A DNA stretch of 21,315 nt from an uncultured Coriobacteriaceae bacterium. Lineage in GTDB: Bacteria; Actinomycetota; Coriobacteriia; Coriobacteriales; UMGS124. Shown here piece by piece: positions 15,199 through 21,315 of this stretch. The notes under the pieces are model-generated. The model made no database searches. It saw nothing but the letters and a program-made list of their open reading frames with translations, and was not told the DNA's origin. Both the position numbers and the translations under genes were made by a program. Positions within the stretch are counted from its first letter, which is position 1, and every line of letters starts with the position of its first letter. The stretch lies in contig USJP01000001.1 in NCBI GenBank assembly GCA_900555105.1, positions 1-21,315 on the forward strand, written 5' to 3'.

Positions 15199-15459
15199 TT
15201 ACTTCGCGCGCTCGACGATCTCAAGCAGGCGCCAACGCTTGGTCGCAGACAGCGGACGAGTCTCCATGATACGGATGGTGTCGCCAACGTTGCACTCGTT
15301 GTTCTCGTCATGGACGTGGAACTTCTTCGAGCTGGTGACCATCTTGCCGTACTTGGGGTGACGCTTGCGCTCAGTGGTGGTCACGACGACGGACTTGTCG
15401 CCCATGATGGAAGTGACGACACCCTGGCGAACCTTGCGGCGGTTGCGCTCCTCAGCCAT
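15199..15459 (-). CDS. rpsQ: 30S ribosomal protein S17
   Basis: OB-fold 16S rRNA-binding protein of the small-subunit body. 86 residues with [40 protein letters not shown] and [20 protein letters not shown], all diagnostic. GGAG lies seven bases upstream inside the end of rpmC, and only two bases separate the genes, so translation is coupled. Last gene of the S10 segment before the hairpin at 15153-15186. Confidence 0.98.
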   Translation of the reverse strand: MAEERNRRKVRQGVVTSIMGDKSVVVTTTERKRHPKYGKMVTSSKKFHVHDENNECNVGDTIRIMETRPLSATKRWRLLEIVERAK

Positions 15460-15461
15460 TG

Positions 15462-15670
15462 TTACTCCTGGTTCTTCTGGGCAGCGATCTCACGGGCACG
15501 AATCTCGGTGAGGATGCGTGCAACATCCTTCTTAACATTCGTGACGCGGGCCGTGTTGTCAAGCTGGCTGGTGGCCATTTGAAAACGGAGGTTGAACAGC
15601 TCGGCGCGGCACTCCTTCAGCTTCTCCTGAAGCTGCTTGTCGTCGAGCTCCCTGATCTCTGCGGGCTTCA

Positions 15671-15671
<1 letters not shown>
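15462..15671 (-). CDS. rpmC: 50S ribosomal protein L29
   Basis: Helical-hairpin protein at the tunnel exit, part of the signal-recognition-particle and trigger-factor docking area with L23. 69 residues: [36 protein letters not shown], and a helix ending [13 protein letters not shown]. Its ATG shares one base with the rplP stop (TAATG). Confidence 0.98.
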
Positions 15672-16102
<431 letters not shown>

Positions 16103-16106
16103 CTAA

Positions 16107-16817
16107 CTACCTCCTACCTTCGTTGCGGCCGCCACGACGCTGGCGAGGAGCGCCCTCAAGGGCAGGGTTGGGTGCAGGCTGGCCGGGAAGCTTCTCGCCC
16201 AGGTAGATCCAAACCTTCACGCCGCAAGAGCCCATGATGGTGTGGGCAGTGGCGGTGCCATAGTCAATCTTGGCGCGCAGGGTGTGCAGCGGCACGCGAC
16301 CCTCGCGGTACCACTCGCGACGACCCATCTCGGCGCCGCCCAGACGGCCGGAGCACTGGATACGAATACCCTTGGCGCCGGACTTACGGGCAGACTGAAC
16401 GGCCTTACGCATGGCGCGACGGAAAGCGACGCGCTGCTCGAGCTGCTCAGCGATGCTCTGAGCCACGAGGGTGGCGTCGAGCTCGGGGCGCTTGACCTCG
16501 ATGACCTCAACGCTGAGGTCGCCGGCGGTCTTGCCGGAGACCTTCTCGATCTCCTTGCGAAGGGTCTCAATCTCGGTACCCTTCTTGCCGATGACAATGC
16601 CAGGACGGGCGGTGAAGATGATGACCTTCACCTTGTCGCCGGCGCGCTCAATCTCAACGCGGGAAAGAGCGGCGTCCTTCAGACGAGCAGTGAGGAACTT
16701 GCGGATGGCAAGATCGCTCTTCAGCGTCTCCTTGTAATCCTTGTCGGAAAACCAACGGGAGCGCCAGTTCTCGGTGGTGCCGAGACGGAAGCCAATAGGA
16801 TGTACCTTCTGACCCAT
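16107..16817 (-). CDS. rpsC: 30S ribosomal protein S3
   Basis: Head protein at the mRNA entry channel with helicase-assisting basic residues. 236 residues: [13 protein letters not shown] start, the type-II KH domain with [15 protein letters not shown] around residues 70-84, and the C-terminal domain with [19 protein letters not shown]. The final ~30 residues are Arg/Gly/Pro-rich. Five bases after rplV, four before rplP. Confidence 0.99.
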   Translation of the reverse strand: MGQKVHPIGFRLGTTENWRSRWFSDKDYKETLKSDLAIRKFLTARLKDAALSRVEIERAGDKVKVIIFTARPGIVIGKKGTEIETLRKEIEKVSGKTAGDLSVEVIEVKRPELDATLVAQSIAEQLEQRVAFRRAMRKAVQSARKSGAKGIRIQCSGRLGGAEMGRREWYREGRVPLHTLRAKIDYGTATAHTIMGSCGVKVWIYLGEKLPGQPAPNPALEGAPRQRRGGRNEGRR

Positions 16818-16822
16818 AAGAC

Positions 16823-17182
16823 TTACGCCTCCTTCGGTGCGACGACGACGGTGATGTGGCTGGTGCGCTTGTTAATGCGAGCGGCAGAGCCCTTAGCGCG
16901 GCAACGAATGCGCTTCATCGTGGGGCCTTCGTCCACGAAGGTGGTCTTAACAACAAGGCTGTCGGCGCGCATGCCGTAGTTGTGCTCGGCGTTTGCGACG
17001 GCGCTGTTCAGAACCTTAGCCACGGTCTCGGCAGCAGAGCGCTCCGAGAAAGCCAGAATAGTGCGTGCCTCGGCGATGCCCTTGCCACGAATCTGGTCAA
17101 CGATAACGCGGACCTTACGAGGAGAGATCCTCACGTAGCGGGCGATAGCCCTGGCTTCCATAACGTTCTTCTCTTCGCTCAT
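16823..17182 (-). CDS. rplV: 50S ribosomal protein L22
   Basis: Lines the peptide exit tunnel with its extended loop, at the macrolide-binding constriction. 119 residues: [20 protein letters not shown] early, [14 protein letters not shown], and the tunnel-loop region [20 protein letters not shown] with the ending [13 protein letters not shown]. Its ATG overlaps the rpsS stop by one base (TAATG). An internal ATG at codon 8 could also serve, but the first has GAGG close upstream. Confidence 0.98.
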   Translation of the reverse strand: MSEEKNVMEARAIARYVRISPRKVRVIVDQIRGKGIAEARTILAFSERSAAETVAKVLNSAVANAEHNYGMRADSLVVKTTFVDEGPTMKRIRCRAKGSAARINKRTSHITVVVAPKEA

Positions 17183-17454
17183 TACCTCTTGCCCTTATCT
17201 GCCGAGTGGCCCTTGAAGGTACGAGTAGGTGCGAACTCGCCCAGCTTATGACCAACCATGGACTCAGTGACATACACAGGCACGTGCTTGCGGCCGTCGT
17301 GGACCGCGATGGTGTGCCCAACCATCTCAGGGAAAATCGTAGAGGCGCGAGACCAGGTCTTCACGACCGTCTTATCGCCAGACTCGTTCATCGCAATGAT
17401 GCGGCCGAGGAGGCGAGGCTCTACGAACGGGCCCTTCTTCAGGCTTCTGCTCAT
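17182..17454 (-). CDS. rpsS: 30S ribosomal protein S19
   Basis: Head protein that contacts the A-site finger and S13. 90 residues: [59 protein letters not shown] and [22 protein letters not shown] stands just upstream of the ATG. Twenty bases follow rplB, one base overlaps rplV. Confidence 0.99.
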   Translation of the reverse strand: MSRSLKKGPFVEPRLLGRIIAMNESGDKTVVKTWSRASTIFPEMVGHTIAVHDGRKHVPVYVTESMVGHKLGEFAPTRTFKGHSADKGKR

Positions 17455-17474
17455 TTACGTATCTCCTTCTCGGG

Positions 17475-18305
17475 TTACTTCTTGCGACGGCGGATGATCA
17501 TGTGGTTGGAACGCTTCTTGCGAGCGCGCGTCTTGTAACCCTTGCTAGGCGTGCCCCAAGGCGAAACAGAGGCGCGACCAGAGGTGTGGTTCTTGCCCTC
17601 GCCGCCGCCGTGGGGGTGGTCAACGGGGTTCATGACAGTACCGCGGACGGTAGGACGGATGCCGCGCAGGCGGTTACGACCGGCCTTACCAATGCGGATG
17701 TTGGCGTGCTCAGCGTTGCCGACCTCACCGATGGTGGCACGGCAGGTGAGAAGCACGCGACGCATCTCGCTGGAGGGCATGCGCAGGATGGCATACTTGC
17801 CCTCCTTGCCCATCAGCTGGATGGACGTACCGGCGGAACGGGCGATTGCGGCACCCTTGCCGGGCTGGAACTCGACAGCGTGGATAACGGTACCCACGGG
17901 GATGTCGGCGAGCTGCAGGCAGTTGCCAGGCTTAATGTCAGCACCAGTGCCGCTCATGACGACGTCGCCAACCTTCAGGCCCTTGGGCTGGAGGATGTAG
18001 GACTTCTTGCCGTCAGCGTAGTTGATGAGGGCGATACGAGCGCTGCGGTTCGGATCGTACTCGATCGTGGCAACCTTGGCGGGCACGCCGTCGTGGTTGC
18101 GCTTGAAGTCGATGACGCGATACATGCGCTTGGCGCCGCCGCCCTGATGGCGCATGGACAGGTGACCGCTGTTGTTGCGGCCGCCGTGCTTCTTGATAGG
18201 CTCAAGAAGGGGCTTGTAAGGCTTGTTCGTCGTGATCTCAGCGAAGTCCGAGACCGACGTGAAGCGCCTACCAGCCGAAGTAGGCTTGTACTGCTTAACT
18301 CCCAT
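17475..18305 (-). CDS. rplB: 50S ribosomal protein L2
   Basis: Large-subunit protein needed for subunit association and peptidyl-transferase centre integrity. 276 residues with the N-terminal OB-fold and C-terminal SH3-like domain: [15 protein letters not shown] start, [19 protein letters not shown] (52-70), and the near-universal HPHGGGEG at 230-237 with His230. GAGGAG precedes the ATG. It is separated from rplW by 162 bases carrying a terminator-like hairpin and a structured leader, unusual since rplW-rplB are normally nearly contiguous. Confidence 0.99.
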   Translation of the reverse strand: MGVKQYKPTSAGRRFTSVSDFAEITTNKPYKPLLEPIKKHGGRNNSGHLSMRHQGGGAKRMYRVIDFKRNHDGVPAKVATIEYDPNRSARIALINYADGKKSYILQPKGLKVGDVVMSGTGADIKPGNCLQLADIPVGTVIHAVEFQPGKGAAIARSAGTSIQLMGKEGKYAILRMPSSEMRRVLLTCRATIGEVGNAEHANIRIGKAGRNRLRGIRPTVRGTVMNPVDHPHGGGEGKNHTSGRASVSPWGTPSKGYKTRARKKRSNHMIIRRRKK

Positions 18306-18330
18306 TTAAACTCCTCTCGTCCGATTGCCA

Positions 18331-18366
18331 ACAGGCGCATGGGAGTGAGGCTGAGCCTCCGCCTGT
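18331..18366 (-). promoter_or_regulatory. rplB leader hairpin A (two-tier)
   Basis: Outer seven-pair stem ACAGGCG/CGCCTGT enclosing an inner GAGGC/GCCTC stem, with an asymmetric internal loop of nine bases on one side. It ends about 25 bases before the rplB ATG. Its shape resembles protein-binding mRNA sites, but no specific ligand can be read from it. Confidence 0.45.
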
Positions 18367-18369
18367 GAC

Positions 18370-18410
18370 CCCGGACAACCACGGCTCCGGGTGTATCCAT
18401 ACAACACCCG
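18370..18410 (-). promoter_or_regulatory. rplB leader: two mutually exclusive stems
   Basis: Stem B pairs 18370-18375 with 18386-18391 (CCCGGA/TCCGGG). Stem C pairs 18388-18394 with 18404-18410 (CGGGTGT/ACACCCG). They share 18388-18391, so only one can form at a time, the arrangement seen in switching leaders. Coincidence in a GC-rich leader is possible. Confidence 0.35.
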
Positions 18411-18412
18411 AA

Positions 18413-18448
18413 TACAACATAAAGCCCGAGGAGCTAGGTCCTCGGGCT
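18413..18448 (-). terminator. Terminator-like hairpin between rplW and rplB
   Basis: Perfect ten-pair stem AGCCCGAGGA/TCCTCGGGCT with a six-base loop, followed on the minus strand by TTATGTTGT. The stem is strong but the tail is only U-rich, so partial termination is more likely than complete. Confidence 0.65.
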
Positions 18449-18467
18449 AGAAAACCAAAGGGTTATT

Positions 18468-18764
18468 CTACGCCTGAGCGCCGAAAATCTCGATGGAATC
18501 GCCCTCAGCGACAGTAACTACAGCCTTTTTCCACGTACGGGTGTAGCCAGCCTGAGCACGGACGCGCTTGGGCTTCGGCTTGACCCACAGGGTGTTGACG
18601 CGAGTAACCTTGACACCAAAGATGTCCTGGATGGCGCGACGAATCATGGGCTTGTCAGCGCGACGGTCAACCTCGAACGTGTACTTGTTGAGCTCCATCT
18701 TGTCGAAGGCAGCCTCGGACACGACCGGGCGAATGATGATGGAATGCGGATCGTAAACAGACAT
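18468..18764 (-). CDS. rplW: 50S ribosomal protein L23
   Basis: Tunnel-exit protein and docking site for trigger factor, signal recognition particle and SecY. 98 residues: DPHSIIIRPVVSEAAFDKME, NKYTFEVDRRADKPMIRRAI and FGVKVTRVNTLWVKPKPKRV. Its ATG shares one base with the rplD stop. A terminator-like hairpin begins about 20 bases after its stop. Confidence 0.98.
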   Translation of the reverse strand: MSVYDPHSIIIRPVVSEAAFDKMELNKYTFEVDRRADKPMIRRAIQDIFGVKVTRVNTLWVKPKPKRVRAQAGYTRTWKKAVVTVAEGDSIEIFGAQA

Positions 18765-19390
18765 TAGGCGAGCTCCTCACCAAGACGGGTGGCAACGGGC
18801 TGGGCCAGCACCAGAGCGTTGTTGTCGAGCATGAAATACGTATCAATCTCATGGTCGAAGAGAACGGTAACCTTGGGAAGGTTACGGAAAGAAAGGGCGG
18901 TCTCGATGTCGTCCTCGGTGAGCACGACGGTGACGCGCTTGCCATCCAGACCAAGAGCCTTGATGCAGGCAACAGCGTCCTTGGTCTTGGGGTTGGCGAA
19001 ATCGAACTTGTCGACAACGACCAGCTCGTTGTCAGCGACCTTAGCGGAAAGGGCGCTGCGCATGGCGAGCTTGATCTCCTTCTTGTTCATGCGGAAGGAG
19101 TGATTGCGAGGAGTCGGGCCAAAGACGACGCCGCCGCCACGCCACTGGGGAGCACGAATCGAACCCTGACGGGCACGACCGGTGCCCTTCTGACGCCACG
19201 GCTTGCGGCCGCCGCCACTGACCTCGGAACGGCCCTTGGTGTCATGGGTGCCAGCGCGATCAGCAGCCATGAGGTAACGCACGCACTGGTGCATCACGGG
19301 CACGTTGGGGGCGATGCCGTACACGGCCTCGCTGAGCTCGAGCTCGGCGACCTTCTCGCCGGCGATGTTCTTGACATCAATCGTAGACAT
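18764..19390 (-). CDS. rplD: 50S ribosomal protein L4
   Basis: Tunnel-lining protein; in enteric bacteria it also represses its own S10 operon by transcription attenuation and translation block. 208 residues: the extended loop reads KPWRQKGTGRARQGSIRAPQ with WRGGGVVFGPTPR after it, and the globular domain follows with SALSAKVADNELVVVDKF. GGAGATAGAC leads to the ATG. It follows rplC by 42 bases. Since L4 is a known attenuation factor elsewhere, it is a natural candidate ligand for the hairpins here, but nothing in the sequence proves it. Confidence 0.98.
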   Translation of the reverse strand: MSTIDVKNIAGEKVAELELSEAVYGIAPNVPVMHQCVRYLMAADRAGTHDTKGRSEVSGGGRKPWRQKGTGRARQGSIRAPQWRGGGVVFGPTPRNHSFRMNKKEIKLAMRSALSAKVADNELVVVDKFDFANPKTKDAVACIKALGLDGKRVTVVLTEDDIETALSFRNLPKVTVLFDHEIDTYFMLDNNALVLAQPVATRLGEELA

Positions 19391-19432
19391 TGTCTATCTC
19401 CTTAAGCCTTTGGGCTACTTCGACGGGGCCCG

Positions 19433-20053
19433 TTAGGCCATGCGGACGATGACGAAGCCGTTCTTAGCACCGGGCACGGCACCGCGAACGATAATCAGGT
19501 TCTGCTCTTCGTCAACGCGGACAACCTGGAGGTTGCGAACGGTAACACGCTCGTCACCCATGTGACCAGGCATGCGAACGCCCTTGAAGATGCGAGAAGG
19601 CTGGGAGCACTGACCCACCGAACCCGGGGCACGATAGTTGTGCGAACCATGGGTCTTGCGGCCGGCGTCGAAGTTGTGACGACGGATGGTGCCCTGGAAG
19701 CCCTTACCCTTGGAACGGCCGATAACATCGACCTTTGCAACCTGGGCAAAGTCGGCAACGGTCACGAGCTCGCCGCAGGAGTGAGCCTCGCCCTCGGGAA
19801 CGCGAACCTCGCGAAGGTAACGGGTGGGCTTCACGCCAGCCTTGTCGAAATGGCCACGCATGGGCTTGTTGACATGCTTGTCCTTGATGTCGCCCCAGCC
19901 AATCTGAACAGCGCTGTAGCCATCGGACTCGACAGTCTTGACCTGCGTGACAGCGCAGGGGCCAGCCTGGATGACGGTCACAGGAACGACTTCATCATTC
20001 TCGTTCCAGACCTGCGTCATCCCGATCTTACGACCAAGAATCGTGTTGATCAT
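19433..20053 (-). CDS. rplC: 50S ribosomal protein L3
   Basis: One of the first proteins to bind 23S rRNA; its loop approaches the peptidyl transferase centre. 206 residues: MINTILGRKIGMTQVWNEND start, GRSKGKGFQGTIRRHNFDAG, GSHNYRAPGSVGQCSQPSRI and the ending LIIVRGAVPGAKNGFVIVRM. I chose the ATG at 20053 with AAGGA five bases upstream; the open frame to 20149 crosses the leader structure and does not resemble L3. It lies behind a strong terminator and a structured leader, so it probably heads its own transcription segment. Confidence 0.98.
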   Translation of the reverse strand: MINTILGRKIGMTQVWNENDEVVPVTVIQAGPCAVTQVKTVESDGYSAVQIGWGDIKDKHVNKPMRGHFDKAGVKPTRYLREVRVPEGEAHSCGELVTVADFAQVAKVDVIGRSKGKGFQGTIRRHNFDAGRKTHGSHNYRAPGSVGQCSQPSRIFKGVRMPGHMGDERVTVRNLQVVRVDEEQNLIIVRGAVPGAKNGFVIVRMA

Positions 20054-20070
20054 GATCTTCCTTACCTCGG

Positions 20071-20121
20071 GCGGTCTTAGGACAAAATACCCGGCCCTTC
20101 CGGGCATACCTAGAGGACCGC
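20071..20121 (-). promoter_or_regulatory. Structured rplC leader RNA
   Basis: Three coaxial helices on the minus strand: outer GCGGTC/GACCGC (20071-20076 with 20116-20121), middle TAGG/CCTA, inner ATGCCCGG/CCGGGTAT with a five-base loop. The inner helix has a G-U pair in the minus RNA and a mismatch in the plus copy. It ends 17 bases before the rplC ATG. Confidence 0.5.
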
Positions 20122-20139
20122 AAACGTAAAGCCATGCAT

Positions 20140-20180
20140 AAAAAAGCACAGCCCTCTAAGAATATCTCAGAGGGCTGTGC
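20140..20180 (-). terminator. Strong intrinsic terminator between rpsJ and rplC
   Basis: Perfect 12-bp stem GCACAGCCCTCT/AGAGGGCTGTGC with an 11-base loop, followed by six U residues. It separates rpsJ (with fusA) from the rest of the S10 genes. Confidence 0.88.
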
Positions 20181-20187
20181 ATTACAA
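20159..20187 (-). promoter_or_regulatory. Weak promoter candidate for rplC overlapping the terminator
   Basis: Minus strand TTGTAA, 17 bases, TATTCT; four of six matches in each box. If used, transcription would begin inside the 3' half of the terminator stem and so escape it, the same layout as the better match in front of rplE. Confidence 0.25.
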
Positions 20188-20203
20188 CTCGTTAACGAAA
20201 TCT

Positions 20204-20512
20204 CTAAAGCTTGATCTCGATATCCACACCGGAGGGAAGGTTGAGACGCATAAGCGAGTCAACGGTGGAAGGCGTGGGCTCAACGATGTCAATGAGACGC
20301 TTGTGGGTACGCATCTCGAACTGCTCGCGGCTGTCCTTGTTCACGTGAGGCGAACGAATGACGGTGTAGAGGTTGCGCTCGGTGGGCAGCGGGATGGGGC
20401 CGGAAACCTTGGCACCAGTCTGCAGCGCGGTGTCTACGATGAGCTTGGAGGACTGATCCACAATCTCGTGGTCAAAACCCTTCAGGCGAATCCTGATCTT
20501 CTGAGAAGCCAA
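20204..20512 (-). CDS. rpsJ: 30S ribosomal protein S10, TTG start
   Basis: Head protein of the small subunit, also the NusE partner of NusB in antitermination complexes. 102 residues: [20 protein letters not shown] after the initiator, [20 protein letters not shown], and [21 protein letters not shown] chose the TTG at 20512 because GGAGG lies seven bases upstream and the protein then has exactly the family start; the longer frame to 20533 begins upstream of that ribosome site. It follows fusA directly and is followed by a strong terminator, so it seems to end the str-type transcript rather than lead the S10 operon. Confidence 0.97.
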   Translation of the reverse strand: MASQKIRIRLKGFDHEIVDQSSKLIVDTALQTGAKVSGPIPLPTERNLYTVIRSPHVNKDSREQFEMRTHKRLIDIVEPTPSTVDSLMRLNLPSGVDIEIKL

Positions 20513-20550
20513 CTCGATACCTCCAAAAATCAAGGGTAAGGCATTTAGCC

Positions 20551-20566
20551 GAGCGCCGCAGCGCTC
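20551..20566 (-). other. Hairpin in the fusA-rpsJ gap
   Basis: GAGCGC/GCGCTC with loop TGCG, in the 75-base gap between fusA and rpsJ. There is no U-tract, so it is not a terminator; it may be a processing or stabilising structure. Confidence 0.35.
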
Positions 20567-20587
20567 CCCTTCTCTGCTGAAATTGCT

Positions 20588-21315
20588 TTACGCCTTGGCG
20601 TTCTTGCTGGAAACCTCGTCAGCGATGTTCTTGGGAACAGGCTCGTAGGCGCTGAACTGCATGGTGTAGGTGGCGCGACCCTGGGTAGCGCTGCGCAGGT
20701 CGGTAGCGTAACCGAACATCTCGCCCAGCGGCACCTTGGCATTGATGACCTTAGCGTTCTTGCGGTCCTCCATACCCTCGATCTTGCCGCGACGGGAGGA
20801 CAGGTTGCCCATGACGTCGCCCATGTACTGCTCGGGGGTAACGACCTCGACAGACATGACAGGCTCGAGCAGAACGGGGTTGGAGCGGCGCAGGGCTTCC
20901 TTGATGGCCATGGAGCCGGCAACCTTGAAGGCAGCCTCAGAGGAGTCGACCTCGTGGTAAGAACCGTCGATGAGCTCGACCTTGATGTCCTCGGTGGGGA
21001 AGCCAGCAATAACACCGTTGCTGAGAGCCTCCTGGATGCCCTTGTCAACCGAGGGGATAAACTCCTTGGGGATGACGCCGCCGACGATCTTGTTCTCGAA
21101 GACGTAGCCGGAGCCAGCAGGCAGGGGCTCCATGTTGATCACGCAGTGACCGTACTGGCCGTGGCCACCAGTCTGACGAACAAACTTGCCCTCGACGTTC
21201 TGGACAGCCTTGCCAGCGGTCTCGCGGTAGGCAACCTGGGGCTTGCCCACGTTGGCCTCGACCTTGAACTCGCGGAGCAGACGGTCGACGATGATCTCGA
21301 GGTGCAGCTCGCCCA
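20588..21315 (-). CDS. fusA: Elongation factor G, C-terminal third only (window edge)
   Basis: Translocation GTPase. The minus-strand frame is open to the right window edge; about 241 residues of a protein of roughly 690-700 are present. The visible part starts in domain III ([20 protein letters not shown]), then domain IV with [12 protein letters not shown] and [20 protein letters not shown], and domain V with [20 protein letters not shown] and [20 protein letters not shown]. The GTPase domain lies outside the window. It is followed by rpsJ, with no tuf gene between. A second EF-G-like paralogue is possible, but the str-operon context supports the housekeeping copy. Confidence 0.96.
   Translation of the reverse strand, partial: GELHLEIIVDRLLREFKVEANVGKPQVAYRETAGKAVQNVEGKFVRQTGGHGQYGHCVINMEPLPAGSGYVFENKIVGGVIPKEFIPSVDKGIQEALSNGVIAGFPTEDIKVELIDGSYHEVDSSEAAFKVAGSMAIKEALRRSNPVLLEPVMSVEVVTPEQYMGDVMGNLSSRRGKIEGMEDRKNAKVINAKVPLGEMFGYATDLRSATQGRATYTMQFSAYEPVPKNIADEVSSKNAKA

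Noticed and set aside
18306..18420. Possible upstream peptides in the rplB leader
   Set aside because: ATG codons are present but none has a Shine-Dalgarno sequence; the frames are out of phase and end at or inside rplB.
20095..20140. Short frames starting at ATGCATGG after the rpsJ terminator
   Set aside because: Nine-codon and 35-codon frames exist but no properly spaced ribosome site; less convincing than the ecfA leader frame.
20054..20149. N-terminal extension of L3 through the leader
   Set aside because: The sequence forms helices, is not L3-like, and the ATG at 20053 with AAGGA gives the standard start.

Overview
The window is a bacterial ribosomal-protein supercluster with every gene on the minus strand, so transcription runs from the right end to the left. 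Read in that direction the order is fusA (3' part only) - rpsJ - rplC - rplD - rplW - rplB - rpsS - rplV - rpsC - rplP - rpmC - rpsQ - rplN - rplX - rplE - rpsN - rpsH - rplF - rplR - rpsE - rpmD - rplO - secY - adk - map - infA - rpmJ - rpsM - rpsK - rpsD - rpoA - rplQ - fused ecfA - ecfT - truA - dapL (5' part only). This is the str / S10 / spc / alpha order of Gram-positive bacteria. Moderately high GC, a zinc-ribbon S14, a zinc-ribbon L24, a fused two-domain ECF ATPase and an LL-diaminopimelate aminotransferase suggest an actinobacterium. Class Coriobacteriia (Collinsella/Olsenella/Atopobium-like) is my best guess, but it is an inference from general resemblance, not a search.

Region by region (plus-strand coordinates). 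20588-21315 is the end of EF-G. tuf, which often sits between fusA and rpsJ, is absent. 15199-20512 is the S10 group, 8790-15084 the spc group with secY, adk and map, and 4517-7897 the infA/alpha group with rpoA. 1031-4434 holds an energy-coupling-factor (vitamin/metal uptake) transporter module and truA, and 1-980 a lysine/cell-wall biosynthesis aminotransferase. All complete coding regions are intact; I saw no frameshift, insertion sequence, CRISPR array, rRNA or tRNA. Several starts are GTG or TTG (rpsJ, infA, rplF, secY, truA, dapL).

The genes are ordinary; the spaces between them are not. Coding is very tight except at a few junctions, and six of these carry a strong intrinsic-terminator-like hairpin in the direction of transcription: rpsJ|rplC, rplW|rplB, rpsQ|rplN, rplX|rplE, secY|adk and rplQ|ecfA. 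Three of them are followed by further structured leader RNA (before rplC, rplB and rplE). The rplX|rplE hairpin also contains a good promoter match (TGGACA-17-TATTAT). The rplQ|ecfA hairpin contains a 14-codon reading frame with a perfect Shine-Dalgarno sequence, whose start codon lies in the hairpin loop. My reading is that this supercluster is divided by attenuators or partial terminators into separately tunable segments. No protein-coding system that looks new was found. The candidate for something undescribed is this punctuation and its leader RNAs.
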